64,000 bases of DNA from Bradyrhizobium elkanii WSM2783 (GCF_000472865.1 NZ_AXAP01000026.1:47539-111538); one strand, 5' to 3'. Shown: positions 18,690-28,025, counted from the stretch's first letter. Numbers and translations are program-made. The notes: generated by a model not told the origin, from the sequence alone.

Positions 18690-19493
18690 CTACTCCGCCG
18701 CCTCCGACATCACCGCCATCGGCACGCGCGCCAGCCAATCGTCGATGAAATGCTTCAGCCATGCCCGCTCGACCGCGTCGTAGACGGCGCGGTCGGCGAA
18801 ATGCTGATGGCGTGGGCGGGCGCCGGGCGAATCCAGGCGGTCGCCGCCGCGCGTGGTCCAGCAATGCATCATCGCGTAGGTGACATCAGGATGGAACTGC
18901 AAGCCGAAGGCGTGTCCGTATCTGAACGCCTGCACCGGAAAGTCGCCGCCCTCGGCGAGAAGCTCGGCGCCGTCAGGCAATTCGAATCCCTCGCGGTGCC
19001 AGTGGTAGACCTGCTGCGGCCAATAGGGGCAAAGCGCGCGGCCTGCTTCGGTCGGGCGGATCGGATAATAGCCGATCTCGGCGCGGCCTTCCGGATGCGG
19101 CGCGACGCTGGCGCCGAGCTGCCTGGCGAGCATCTGAGCCCCCAAGCAAATGCCGAGAAACGGCCGTTGCTCGCGCAGCGGAATCTCGATCCAGTCGATC
19201 TCCCGCCGCACAAAATCATCGCCATCATTGGCGCTCATCGGGCCGCCGAAGATGATGGCGCCCGCGTGCTCGTCCAGCGTTGCGGGAAGCGCATCGCCAA
19301 ACCGCGGGCGGCGGATATCCAGGGGATGGCCGAGCGCGCGCAAGGCGTTGCCGACGCGGCCGGGCTTGGAAGTCTCCTGGTGCAGGACGATCAGGACCGG
19401 CAGCAGGGAGTCAGGCCCGGTTGGGGTGACGGCCGCGCGCCTTCCGCCGGGGAAAGGCAGCACGGCATTGGCTGTTTCAGACCGTGACGACAT
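18690..19493 (-). CDS. Class I glutamine amidotransferase domain protein (GuaA-N-like)
   Basis: 267 residues from the ATG at 19493 (GAGG in front); an upstream TTG at 19502 is less likely. The glutaminase nucleophile elbow GICLGAQMLA (Cys) is intact. The His of the triad is in GLQFHPDVT, where the usual Glu of HPE is replaced by Asp. IIFGGPMSAND and the YHWHREGFELP segment match stand-alone GMP-synthase-like amidotransferases. No synthetase domain is attached, so the ammonia acceptor is unknown. It may act as a gamma-glutamyl hydrolase-type enzyme; this is inference. Confidence 0.88.
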   Translation of the reverse strand: MSSRSETANAVLPFPGGRRAAVTPTGPDSLLPVLIVLHQETSKPGRVGNALRALGHPLDIRRPRFGDALPATLDEHAGAIIFGGPMSANDGDDFVRREIDWIEIPLREQRPFLGICLGAQMLARQLGASVAPHPEGRAEIGYYPIRPTEAGRALCPYWPQQVYHWHREGFELPDGAELLAEGGDFPVQAFRYGHAFGLQFHPDVTYAMMHCWTTRGGDRLDSPGARPRHQHFADRAVYDAVERAWLKHFIDDWLARVPMAVMSEAAE

Positions 19494-19620
19494 CGACCTC
19501 AAGCGGCATGCAGCAAGCTGGCAGCATGCCTAAGCGATTCTTAATTTCGGGTGAGTTCACGCCAACTCATCGAAAATTTTAAAGCAAATCGCGGGCCAGA
19601 TTGGAGCCCTTTGGTTTGCG

Positions 19621-20400
19621 TCAGCGCCGACGTAGCTGGAAACCGCCGACCGCCGTCAGGATGAATGACCGCGGGAAAAATCGGAGCAGCAGTGGCACCA
19701 CCTTGATGAAGAGGCCGGGCAGCACCGCCCGCTTGTTTGCCATCAAGCCACCATAGGCCTGCCGCGCGACCTCCGCCGGCGAGACGTTGAGGATCGCGGA
19801 ATCAAATCCGGGTGCGAAGCCGGCGCGGGCCTGGAATTCCGTCGGCACCGGCCCCGGACAGACCAGGGTGACACGGACGCCGTGCGGCTCGAGCTCCTTG
19901 CGCAGCGCCTCCGTGAACGACAGCACATAGGCCTTGGAAGCGTAATAGACCGCCATGCCCGGCCCCGGCAGGAAGCCCGCGATCGAACCAACATTGAGGA
20001 TACCGCCGCGATTGCGGATCAGCGAATCGGCAAATCGCAGCGACAGATCGGTCAGCGCGCGGATGTTGACGTTGATGATGTTGAGCTGGTCGGCCCGGTC
20101 GCGCTTGTTCGCGTAGCCGAACACGCCGAAGCCGGCATTGTTGACGACGTATTCGACCTCGACGCCGGCCTCGGCCAGCGCGGCGGCGATCTTGTCGCCG
20201 GCATCTGGCTGCTCGAGGTCGCACGGAATCACGATCGGCGCTGCACCACCCTTGCCAGCGATTTCACTGGCGAGCGCCGTGAGGCGATCGGCGCGGCGCG
20301 CCACCAACGCCACACGATGACCGTTGGATGCGAAAACACGCGCCAGCTCGGCGCCTATACCCGCCGATGCACCGGTAATCAGCGTCACACACTCGGTCAC
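19621..20400 (-). CDS. Short-chain dehydrogenase/reductase
   Basis: 259 residues from a GTG at 20400. Classical SDR motifs are present: TGASAGIG cofactor loop, NNAGFGVFG, catalytic Ser in NVGSIAGFLPGPGMA, and YYASK. The RRADRL tail after the second strand suggests NADPH preference. The C-terminal hydrophobic stretch (LPGLFIKVVPLLLRFFPRSF) suggests membrane association, as in DltE-like SDRs. Substrate unknown. Monocistronic by spacing. Confidence 0.9.
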   Translation of the reverse strand: MTECVTLITGASAGIGAELARVFASNGHRVALVARRADRLTALASEIAGKGGAAPIVIPCDLEQPDAGDKIAAALAEAGVEVEYVVNNAGFGVFGYANKRDRADQLNIINVNIRALTDLSLRFADSLIRNRGGILNVGSIAGFLPGPGMAVYYASKAYVLSFTEALRKELEPHGVRVTLVCPGPVPTEFQARAGFAPGFDSAILNVSPAEVARQAYGGLMANKRAVLPGLFIKVVPLLLRFFPRSFILTAVGGFQLRRR

Positions 20401-20628
20401 GATCGAATGCTCTTAATGAATCACAGGGCCCGTTACGTACGGCCGAACGAGAGCATAGGCTTGTGGTCGGGCGCAAGCCACCCGCGGGCATATCCGCATG
20501 CAGCGCCGGCCGCGTTCGCGATCGGAATGCATCATTTTGGGCTTATCGCGCAAACCGACCGGTTGCGCGATGTACATTAAAGTTTCGTCATCTGCACGGC
20601 GGGAAGCGAACAGCCCGCGAACGCAGTG

Positions 20629-21132
20629 TCAAATTGCCGCGTCGGCAACACCCCAGGGCCCCCGGGGCAGGCTCGCCTGCTTTTCGCCTACGCGGCGCTT
20701 GAGATCGATGCGATCACGCGAGGAGACACCCAGGAGATCCGCCGCTCGCCACACCACGTTGTCCTCGAACTCGCTGACCTGGCCGTCGGCAAAAACCAAC
20801 TCCCACATCATCTCGACGATGCGCAGCCGCCCCTCTTCGTTGACCTGCCGCATGATGACGCTCGTGAAATGATAGAGATCGACCGCTTCGCCTTCGATCC
20901 GCGTTGCGGACGCGATCAATTTGTCCGCGGTGCCACGATCGAGTCCAAAGCGGCTTTCGATCAGGCTGTGCAGTTTGCGCTTCTCGTTCGCGCTCGGCTC
21001 GCCGTCGATCGAGACGACGTGGACGAGCAGCGCAGTGGCGGCAAGACGATAATCATTGTCATCGAATGCCCGATCCGCCTGCGCGTCGGGCGACACAATA
21101 TCGGCAATGAACTGGCGAAGTCCGTCAAGCAT
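20629..21132 (-). CDS. TerB-like tellurite-resistance family protein
   Basis: 167 residues from the ATG at 21132; the longer frame to 21273 runs into a repeat and is rejected. The all-helical TerB pattern is visible: ALLVHVVSIDGEPSANEKRKL (acidic metal-site-like IDGEPS), then WELVFADGQVSEFEDNVVWRAADLLGVS with the paired ADG acidic loop. Family members are probably metal-binding or membrane-stress proteins; a direct tellurite role is not implied. It stands alone. Confidence 0.87.
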   Translation of the reverse strand: MLDGLRQFIADIVSPDAQADRAFDDNDYRLAATALLVHVVSIDGEPSANEKRKLHSLIESRFGLDRGTADKLIASATRIEGEAVDLYHFTSVIMRQVNEEGRLRIVEMMWELVFADGQVSEFEDNVVWRAADLLGVSSRDRIDLKRRVGEKQASLPRGPWGVADAAI

Positions 21133-21240
21133 CAACGCCTCTATCGATTGACAGGGTACAGGACCTATATGGCGCGGAAACCCGACCCGCGCAATCGCGC
21201 CGGTTCTGCGGCCTGCATTACGTTTAGGCAATCTGTTCCC

Positions 21241-21360
21241 TTGTCGTCCCCGCGAAGACGGACCCATAACCACAAGGAGCGGTTACTTGGCTAAGCCGTC
21301 GAGCAGATCGCCTCACAGATAGATCACGCGGTATGGGTGCCGGCTCAAGGCCGGGACGAC
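21241..21360. repeat. Intergenic palindromic repeat (GTCGTCCC...GGGACGAC type)
   Basis: TTGTCGTCCCCGCGAAGACG followed by GGACCCATAACC on the left, and GTATGGGTGCCGGC to GGCCGGGACGAC on the right. Same family as 57687-57810; a short copy is at 45992-46019 and an interrupted one at 63701-63718. Between the TerB-like and cyclase genes. Confidence 0.75.
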
Positions 21361-21367
21361 AAGCGCG

Positions 21368-22777
21368 TCACGGTATCTCGTACACCACCATCTTGTCGGC
21401 GATGCCGCGCAGTGCCGCTTCCTTCTGGATCGGCCGGATCTCCGCATTCCTCAGAATGGAGAGCACTTCCGGCGAATCGATCACCGGCGCAGTGATATGA
21501 ATTTCCTGCTGGGTCGACAGGCTCTGAACACGCGCGGCGATGTTGACGGTCTGGCCGAAATAATCCTGCCGCTCGTTCAGCATCACAGCGAGGCAAGGAC
21601 CTTCGTGAATCCCGATCTTGACGATCAGGTCCTCTTTGCCGCGCTCGTCGTTGAGCTTCTTCATCGCCGCGCGCATGCGTAGGCCGGCGGCGAGCGCATG
21701 TTCAGGCTTGATGAAGGTCGCCATGACGGCATCGCCAATGGTCTTCACCACGGCGCCGTGCTCGGACGCGATGATCTCGAGTAGCGCATGGAAATGCGCA
21801 CGCACGAGATCGAAAGCGGCGAGGTCGCCGACCCGCTCATAGAGCGCGGTCGAGCCCTTGAGATCCGTGAACAAAAAAGTCAGCGAGGTGATCTTCAATC
21901 GCTGGTCGACGTTGAGATTATCGGCCTTGAAGACATCACGGAAGGTCTGGTTGCTCAGCATCCGCTTCGCGGTGAGGATCGGCTTGCGCCTGCCCAGCAT
22001 CTGGTGCAGCGCGTCGCCGGCTACCCAGACCGATGGCAGCACGCGGACGCCGGCCTGGTTTTCCAGTGTGAGCCGCAATGGCCCCGGCCGCAGCACCGTC
22101 GTGCCGGTCGGCGCCTTCAACTTGTTGTAGACGACTGAAAGCTGTTGGCGATCGGTGGTCGGCTCGCCCTGAACGTCAAGGAAGTGGGCCGAATGCGTCA
22201 CCGGCTCAAACACGATGACGTACTGGCTGGGCAAGTTCAGGGAGAGGATCGCCTTCTCGCCGGGGGGCAGTTCGAGCGCTTCGAGCGTCGCTTCGTTGAT
22301 CAGGCGCGAAAACGATTCGTCGTTGATGTCGACACCCGAACTCCAGAACATCTGCCGCACATAGTCCCAGAGCGGCAGCGTGTTAGGATCATGCGCGCCG
22401 ATGCGGCGGACTCGCGGGCTGACCGTGAAGGCGACCTCGACCATTTCGTCGACCGAAGCCTCGTAGCCGGCGGCGCAGAGCGCACAATTGTAATCGTCGT
22501 GACGCAGCGATTTGAGCGTCGAGTGCGCATCGAGCACCCCGCCACAGCCGGGACAGAGCACGTTCCAGCTCATGTCGAACAGGCCGAGCCGTGACGAGTG
22601 GAGGAAACCGGAAATGACCTTTTCCTCGTCGAGCCCGGTACGCCCGGCGAAGTCCAAAGCGTTGATGCGGTTGAGATCGCGATCATCGCCATCGGCAATC
22701 AGCCGCGCGATTTCGTCGACGACGGCCGGATCGGCCGTTTGTTTCAACACTGCAAACTGGGCCTGGGTATCGCTCAT
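21368..22777 (-). CDS. Class III adenylate cyclase with DUF5939 N-terminal region
   Basis: 469 residues. The C-terminal cyclase (about 295-440) has the metal Asp pair (FTDLKGSTALYE and VKTIGDAVMATF), the purine-binding Lys in VKTIGD, a QDYFGQTVN segment and the transition-state Asn/Arg in VNIAARVQ, so it should be active. The N-terminal 290 residues match the DUF5939 arrangement and include a zinc-ribbon-like CPGC (75-78) and CALC (98-101), with a 19-residue gap. The likely product is cAMP, a ligand for Crp-type regulators. The sensed signal is unknown. Confidence 0.92.
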   Translation of the reverse strand: MSDTQAQFAVLKQTADPAVVDEIARLIADGDDRDLNRINALDFAGRTGLDEEKVISGFLHSSRLGLFDMSWNVLCPGCGGVLDAHSTLKSLRHDDYNCALCAAGYEASVDEMVEVAFTVSPRVRRIGAHDPNTLPLWDYVRQMFWSSGVDINDESFSRLINEATLEALELPPGEKAILSLNLPSQYVIVFEPVTHSAHFLDVQGEPTTDRQQLSVVYNKLKAPTGTTVLRPGPLRLTLENQAGVRVLPSVWVAGDALHQMLGRRKPILTAKRMLSNQTFRDVFKADNLNVDQRLKITSLTFLFTDLKGSTALYERVGDLAAFDLVRAHFHALLEIIASEHGAVVKTIGDAVMATFIKPEHALAAGLRMRAAMKKLNDERGKEDLIVKIGIHEGPCLAVMLNERQDYFGQTVNIAARVQSLSTQQEIHITAPVIDSPEVLSILRNAEIRPIQKEAALRGIADKMVVYEIP

Positions 22778-22823
22778 GGCGCAACCTTAGATGAGATGAC
22801 CGGCGCCGAAACGCAAGGTCTGG

Positions 22824-24209
22824 CTATCTCGGCTTGATCGTGAACATCGGCGAGCGGTCGGGCTGGGTCGTCACCACCCCGATCGGCATCACCGGCTGCC
22901 TGTCGACCAGCGAGATACGGAAGGCGCCGATCAGCTTCGCCAGCGCCAGCGTCGCCTCGACAAGCGCGAAATGCGCGCCGATGCAGACCCGCGCGCCGAC
23001 ACCGAACGGCAGATAGGCAAAGCGATCGGGCGGCGTGCCGGTCAGGAAACGCGACGGCACGAATGCCGCCGGATCGTGCCAGAGCTTCTCATGCCGGTGC
23101 AGCAGCCATGGCGCGATCATCACCACGTCATGCTTCTTCACGGGCATGCCGGCGATCGTATCCGCCCCCGCTGCGGCGCGCGCGATCAGGAAGGCCGGCG
23201 GATAGAGCCGCATGGTCTCGTCGATGACGGCGCGGGTGAATTTCAACCGCTCGATCTCGAGTCCACCGCTTGCGGCGACCGCCTTCACCTCGGCGGCAAG
23301 CTCCTCCTGCGTCGCCGGATCGAGCGAAAGCAGATAGAGCGCCCAGAACAGCGCGGTCGCGGTCGTCTCATGGCCGGCCAGTATCATGGTCGCGATCTCG
23401 TCGCCGAGCTGCGCGTCGCTAAAGGCCTGACCGGTCTCGGGGTCGCGTGCGGCAACCATCAGATCGAACAGATCGCGCGGCGGCGCATCGCTGGTCTTGC
23501 CGGCGGCACGGCGCTCCGCCATCAGCATGGCAACGAACGCGGTCCAGCGCTTGCGGAAGCGGGCGCGCGCCAAATCCTGCGGGCTCGGCCAGCTCAAAGG
23601 CAGCAGCATGTCGAGGAAGCGCGGCCGCGCCAATCGCTCGCCATATTCCACGACGAAATCGCGCAAGATGCCGCCATGGCGATCCATGCCGAACGAGAAC
23701 ATGGTGCGGCCGGCGATCTCGAGCGTCATCCGCTGCATCGTCTCGCGAAGGTCTACCGGACCATGGCTCGCGGCCCTGAGCTTTGCGATGGTCTCGTCGG
23801 TCACGGCCACCATGTGCGGCACCAGCGGCGTGATCGCGCGCGGCGTGAAGGCCGGCGCGAGCGTGCGGCGCTGATGTTTCCAGGCACGGCCCTCGGCGAT
23901 CAGAAGACCTTCGCCAAGCATCGGGCGCAACACCCGGAAGGCGGCCGGCGTGCGCGTATAATTCTCATAATTGTCGACCAGCACATGCCTGATCGCATCG
24001 GGCGTGTTGAGGATGAAGCTGCTGCGGCCGAAGAAGCGGCCGCGGACGATCTCCTCCTCATAGGCGCGCTGGCTCCAGCTTGCGATCGGGCTGCGGCTGA
24101 TCAGCGTCATGCGCCTGAAGGCGGACAAATCGTCGGGCGCCCGTGGCGGAGCCGGCGGCACCAGCCGGTTTCGCGCAAGCGGCAGCTCGTAGACTTCGGC
24201 CATGCTCAT
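22824..24209 (-). CDS. Cytochrome P450
   Basis: 461 residues, full-length for a bacterial P450. Haem-ligand loop LPFGVGARVCIGAHFAL (Cys), I-helix oxygen-activation motif AGHETTATALFWA, and the K-helix ExxR in IDETMRLYPP are all intact. The PPAFLIARAA and W...HP-type PERF-region (FVPSRFL) segments are also regular. There is no N-terminal membrane anchor, so it is soluble and needs ferredoxin partners, which are not in the window. The substrate cannot be predicted. It is divergent from an MFS exporter across about 250 bp. Confidence 0.95.
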   Translation of the reverse strand: MSMAEVYELPLARNRLVPPAPPRAPDDLSAFRRMTLISRSPIASWSQRAYEEEIVRGRFFGRSSFILNTPDAIRHVLVDNYENYTRTPAAFRVLRPMLGEGLLIAEGRAWKHQRRTLAPAFTPRAITPLVPHMVAVTDETIAKLRAASHGPVDLRETMQRMTLEIAGRTMFSFGMDRHGGILRDFVVEYGERLARPRFLDMLLPLSWPSPQDLARARFRKRWTAFVAMLMAERRAAGKTSDAPPRDLFDLMVAARDPETGQAFSDAQLGDEIATMILAGHETTATALFWALYLLSLDPATQEELAAEVKAVAASGGLEIERLKFTRAVIDETMRLYPPAFLIARAAAGADTIAGMPVKKHDVVMIAPWLLHRHEKLWHDPAAFVPSRFLTGTPPDRFAYLPFGVGARVCIGAHFALVEATLALAKLIGAFRISLVDRQPVMPIGVVTTQPDRSPMFTIKPR

Positions 24210-24459
24210 GGTGCTTGCTCCAGTCTCGATCCACCCAGTCTACGCTCTCCATCCGGGGGTGATGAAGACGTAAAACAGCGTTCTCGGGGAGAGTTCGCCG
24301 AACACGCGCATTTGTTACCTCGCGACCGCTCCTCGCTCCCAAGCCGTGTTTTTGCGGAACGGAAATGACAGCATGACGACTGGACAATGCGGGCGTTTGA
24401 CGGGCATCACTCGGCGGCCGGAATCAGCCAGCCAACCAACAGAGGACCACGGAACCACC

Positions 24460-26151
24460 ATGACAGCATCGCCGCGACGCCCGAGCCCTGCCTCCGACGG
24501 CATCTTGGCGCCGCTTCGGCATTCAGTGTTCCGGCGCATCTGGCTGGCGAGCCTGCTCTCCAACCTCGGGATCCTGATCCAGGGGGTCGGCGCCGCCTGG
24601 GCGATGACGCAGATGACATCCGCAGCCGACAAGGTGGCGCTGGTGCAGACCGCCCTGATGCTGCCGGTCATGCTGATCTCGATGCCGGCCGGTGCCATTG
24701 CCGACATGCACGACCGCCGGATTGTGGCGATGGTGTCGCTTCTGATCGCGCTGGTCGGCGCCACGGTTCTGACCGCGCTGGCTTGGCTCGACCTGGTGAC
24801 ACCGAATATCCTGCTCGCGCTCTGTTTCATCGTCGGCAGCGGCATGGCGCTGTTCGGCCCGGCCTGGCAGTCCTCGGTCAACGAGCAGGTGCCGCCCGAA
24901 ACGCTGCCCGCCGCGGTGGCGCTGAACGGCATCAGCTACAACATCGCCCGCAGCTTCGGGCCGGCGATCGGCGGCATCGTGGTCGCAGCCGCGGGCGCGG
25001 TGGCCGCCTTTGCGCTCAACGCCCTGTTCTATCTGCCGCTCCTGATCGTGCTGTTCCTCTGGGACCGCGTCAGCGAGCCGTCGCGGCTGCCGCGCGAGCG
25101 GCTCAACCGCGCCATCGTCTCGGGCATGCGCTACATCAATCATTCGCCGTCGATCAAGATCGTGCTGACGCGCACGCTGGTCACCGGCATCATCGGCGGC
25201 TCGGTCTCCGCGCTGATGCCGCTGGTGGCGCGCGACCTCTTGCATGGCGGCGCCCAGACCTACGGCATCATGCTCGGCGCCTTCGGCATGGGCGCGGTGC
25301 TCGGCGCCCTCAATATCGGGGAGGTGCGCAAGCGGATGAGCGGCGAAGCGGCGGTGCGCGTCTGCGCCATCTCCATGGCGGGCGCGATCGCCGCGGTTGC
25401 GATCAGCAAGCTGGCGGTGGTGACCGCCGCGGCGCTGGTGCTGGCCGGCGCGGTCTGGATGACGGCGATCGCGCTGTTCAATATCGGCGTGCAGCTCTCG
25501 GCGCCGCGCTGGGTCGCCGGCCGCTCGCTGGCGGCGTTTCAGGCCGCGATCGCCGGTGGAATCGCGATCGGAAGCTGGGGCTGGGGCCGGCTCACCGATG
25601 CCGCCGGCGTCGAGATCGCGCTGCTGGTCTCCGCCGCCTTGATGCTGCTGTCGCCACTGCTGGGACTATGGCTCAGGATGCCACCGGTCGGCGCCCGCAA
25701 TGAGGACGCCACCGAGATGCTCGCGGATCCCGAGGTCCGCATGCCGCTCACGCCGCGCAGCGGGCCGCTGGTGGTCGAGATCGAGTACCGCGTCGCACAA
25801 GAGAACGCGCGGGCCTTCCACAATGTGATGCTGGAGGTGCAGCTCAGCCGGCAGCGCAACGGCGCCTATGGCTGGTCGATCGCCCGCGACATCGCCGATC
25901 CCGAATTGTGGACCGAGCGCTATCACTGCCCGACCTGGCTCGATTACCTGCGCCAGCGCAACCGCGCCACCCAGTCGGAGCGCGAATTGCATCTGAAGGC
26001 GATCGCTTTCCATCTCGGTCCCGAACCGATACGGGTGCGCCGCATGCTGGAGCGTCCCTTCGGCTCGGTGCGCTGGAAGGACGAGACGCCCGACCCCGGA
26101 GCCACCGAAGTATTGCCGGTCGTCGCGACGGCGGCCGGCAGCAGCACCTGA
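24460..26151 (+). CDS. MFS exporter (EntS/MFS_3 type) with C-terminal soluble domain
   Basis: 563 residues from the ATG at 24460; longer frames from 24346 add a non-conserved lead. Residues 1-430 are a 12-helix transporter of the MFS_3/EntS type (FRRIWLASLLSNLG start, NGISYNIARSFGPAIGG in helix 5). A soluble C-terminal domain (about 440-555) starts VVEIEYRVAQENARAFHNVM and looks like a ferredoxin-like antibiotic-biosynthesis-monooxygenase fold, found on some members of this family. Possibly exports a small organic molecule; which one is unknown. Divergent from the P450 gene. Confidence 0.88.
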   Translation: MTASPRRPSPASDGILAPLRHSVFRRIWLASLLSNLGILIQGVGAAWAMTQMTSAADKVALVQTALMLPVMLISMPAGAIADMHDRRIVAMVSLLIALVGATVLTALAWLDLVTPNILLALCFIVGSGMALFGPAWQSSVNEQVPPETLPAAVALNGISYNIARSFGPAIGGIVVAAAGAVAAFALNALFYLPLLIVLFLWDRVSEPSRLPRERLNRAIVSGMRYINHSPSIKIVLTRTLVTGIIGGSVSALMPLVARDLLHGGAQTYGIMLGAFGMGAVLGALNIGEVRKRMSGEAAVRVCAISMAGAIAAVAISKLAVVTAAALVLAGAVWMTAIALFNIGVQLSAPRWVAGRSLAAFQAAIAGGIAIGSWGWGRLTDAAGVEIALLVSAALMLLSPLLGLWLRMPPVGARNEDATEMLADPEVRMPLTPRSGPLVVEIEYRVAQENARAFHNVMLEVQLSRQRNGAYGWSIARDIADPELWTERYHCPTWLDYLRQRNRATQSERELHLKAIAFHLGPEPIRVRRMLERPFGSVRWKDETPDPGATEVLPVVATAAGSST

Positions 26152-26159
26152 CCCCTTGC

Positions 26160-26203
26160 CGTCATTTCGGGGGCGCGTCGAAGACGCGAACCCCGGAATG
26201 ACA
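26160..26203. repeat. Short intergenic palindrome (CGTCATTTCGGGG type)
   Basis: CGTCATTTCGGGGGCGCG pairs with CGCGAACCCCGGAATGAC. Compact member of the CGTCATTCCGG family, between convergent MFS and small Cys-rich protein genes; may act as terminator. Confidence 0.65.
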
Positions 26204-26210
26204 GGAGCCG

Positions 26211-26432
26211 TTACTGCCCGTGCGCGGTCAGCGTCTGCTGGCACGCCTTGGTCAGGCGGCCACGGTGCTCCTTCAGGCAGGCCAGCACGGCATCATCACC
26301 CTTGTCGAGATACGCTCGGCAGAATCGCGACGCGTCGCGCGTGCAGGCTTCCCGCCCCTGCTGCTGCTGCTGCTGCGCCGAGGCCGCGGACGCCACCAGA
26401 AGCAGCGGAATGACGAACAGCAATCTGGTCAT
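26211..26432 (-). CDS. Small exported cysteine-rich repeat protein
   Basis: 73 residues. Signal peptide 1-19 (LLFVIPLLLVASAASAQ), then a run of six glutamines, then one cysteine-rich unit (CTRDASRFCRAYLDKGDDAVLA-CLKEH...KAC) with four cysteines spaced as in the Cys-rich FGFR-type repeat found in many short rhizobial periplasmic proteins. The function is unknown. It is convergent with the MFS gene. The 283 bp upstream hold no other gene I can support. Confidence 0.8.
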   Translation of the reverse strand: MTRLLFVIPLLLVASAASAQQQQQQGREACTRDASRFCRAYLDKGDDAVLACLKEHRGRLTKACQQTLTAHGQ

Positions 26433-26715
26433 TTCTCAAGCCTTCATATTGGCAATAGGCAGGACAACGGCGTGCTATATTGTTCACGCACCTCGAAGAA
26501 AGGTTCAAACGACGGCACCCGCGACTCGGTTCCGGCCGAACGGACGAGCCTGCAAAGACGCTGTGCTGCATCGCCGCAAGCGTCTGTGATGACCATCACG
26601 CAGAACAACGGCCTAATTTTCTTCGGCAAAGGCAAGCGCGTTGGGATCGCGTTAAGACCTCGTTGGCACTAATGGATCGTTACGAGCGAGCCCCGAGTTT
26701 CCCAAGAGAGTAGCG

Positions 26716-27765
26716 ATGCGTAATCCGATAGGCCTGATGCTGGCCGTTGTTGTTGCGGCGGTCGTGATCGCCGGAGTGTGGTTCTGGACTGCCGCGCCGC
26801 GGGCCGATGCGGCGCCGCCGCAAACCGTCGCCGCCCGGCCGGCGGATTCGCTGCCGCCAGCCGCCGCGAAATCGGCCGCCAAGGACGATGTCGAGACCAC
26901 CGCCACGGTGTCGAAACAGGCGGCTGCCGCGCCGGCGCCCGCCCCTGCTCCCGCGCCGGCCCCGATGCAGGCGAAATCGACCTGCACCAATCCCGATGCG
27001 CTCGGCGTCAGCCGCACGGTCGTCATCGACACCACCGGCGGCCCGGGCTTCGGCTTCCTGCAGTACAAGCAGTTCGACTTCCTGACCGACAAGGAGGTCG
27101 TGCTGACCTTCGACGACGGCCCGTGGCCGACCACGCCGGCGGTGCTGAAGGCGCTCGCGGACGAATGCACCAAGGGGCTGTTCTTCCCGATCGGCCTGCA
27201 CACCACCTATCATCCGGAGATCCTGAAGCAGGTCGCCGCCGCCGGCCATACCATCGGCTCGCATACCTGGTCGCACGCGCATCTCGACAGCAAAAAGCTG
27301 ACGGAGCAGCAGGCCAAGGACGAGATCGAAAAGGGATTCAGCGCCGTGAAGATGGCGCTCGGCGCCGCGCCCTCGCCGTTCTTCCGCTTCCCCGCGCTCG
27401 CCCACACCCAGGCGACGCTCGGCTATCTCGGCTCCCGAAACATCGCGATGTTCTCCGTCGACGTCGATTCCCTGGACTTCAAGTCCAGCTCGCCTGACCA
27501 GGTGATCCAGACCGTCATGACCAAGCTGGACAAGCAGGGCAAAGGCATCATCCTGATGCACGACCTGCAGAAGCACACCGCGCAAGCCCTGCCGACGCTG
27601 CTGCGTCGCCTGAAGGCCGGCGGCTACAAGGTCGTCCAGATGAAGGCGAAGGAGCCGCTGGAAACCCTGCCCGAATACGACGCCCTCATGGTCAAGGACA
27701 TGAAGGTCCCGGCAGTAAGCGCCCGCCCGCTCTCCAGCGTGGTGCAGACGGTGTCCCAGCAGTAA
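26716..27765 (+). CDS. Polysaccharide deacetylase (NodB homology domain)
   Basis: 349 residues. An N-terminal membrane anchor (about 5-22, LMLAVVVAAVVIAGVWFW) is followed by an Ala/Pro-rich linker (23-90). The NodB domain runs from about 120 to 310: VVLTFDDGPWP (catalytic Asp and metal Asp), HTIGSHTWSHAHL (metal His pair), PSPFFRFPALAHT, and ILMHDLQ near the end. It would de-N-acetylate a periplasmic sugar polymer such as peptidoglycan or an exopolysaccharide; which one is not evident. It is alone between minus-strand genes. Confidence 0.93.
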   Translation: MRNPIGLMLAVVVAAVVIAGVWFWTAAPRADAAPPQTVAARPADSLPPAAAKSAAKDDVETTATVSKQAAAAPAPAPAPAPAPMQAKSTCTNPDALGVSRTVVIDTTGGPGFGFLQYKQFDFLTDKEVVLTFDDGPWPTTPAVLKALADECTKGLFFPIGLHTTYHPEILKQVAAAGHTIGSHTWSHAHLDSKKLTEQQAKDEIEKGFSAVKMALGAAPSPFFRFPALAHTQATLGYLGSRNIAMFSVDVDSLDFKSSSPDQVIQTVMTKLDKQGKGIILMHDLQKHTAQALPTLLRRLKAGGYKVVQMKAKEPLETLPEYDALMVKDMKVPAVSARPLSSVVQTVSQQ

Positions 27766-27783
27766 CCGATCGAATAGCGTATC

Positions 27784-27818
27784 GTCGTCATGGCCGGGCT
27801 CGTCCCGGCCATCCACGT
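27784..27818. repeat. Half copy of the CGTCATGGCCGGG intergenic repeat
   Basis: CGTCATGGCCGGGCTCGTC followed by CCGGCCATCCACG; matches the left end of 9872-9985. Between the deacetylase and tRNA-Thr. Confidence 0.65.
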
Positions 27819-27859
27819 TTTTGAGGGCGCTCGGAAATATCGAAAATGTTTTTGAGCGA

Positions 27860-27935
27860 TGGTGCCGCAAGAGGGACTCGAACCCCCGACCCCGTCATTA
27901 CGAATGACGTGCTCTACCAACTGAGCTATTGCGGC
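27860..27935 (-). tRNA. tRNA-Thr (anticodon CGT)
   Basis: 76 nt with encoded CCA on the minus strand. Acceptor GCCGCAA/TTGCGGC, D arm GCTC/GAGC, anticodon stem CGTCA/TGACG with loop TTCGTAA (anticodon CGT, reads ACG), T arm GGGGG-TTCGAGT-CCCTC with one G-T. It lies 90 bp downstream of hemY in the same direction. Confidence 0.97.
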
Positions 27936-28025
27936 GAACCGTTCGGCAACTTAGCCGGAAAGCGTGCGCACTGATATCGGGCGTAGCCCCGATTGGCAAG
28001 ATTGACGCGGCCATTTGACCGCGTC

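Noticed and set aside
22971..24368. 465-codon plus-strand open frame opposite the P450
   Set aside because: Arg/His/Gln-rich antisense shadow; P450 haem and ExxR motifs are on the minus strand.
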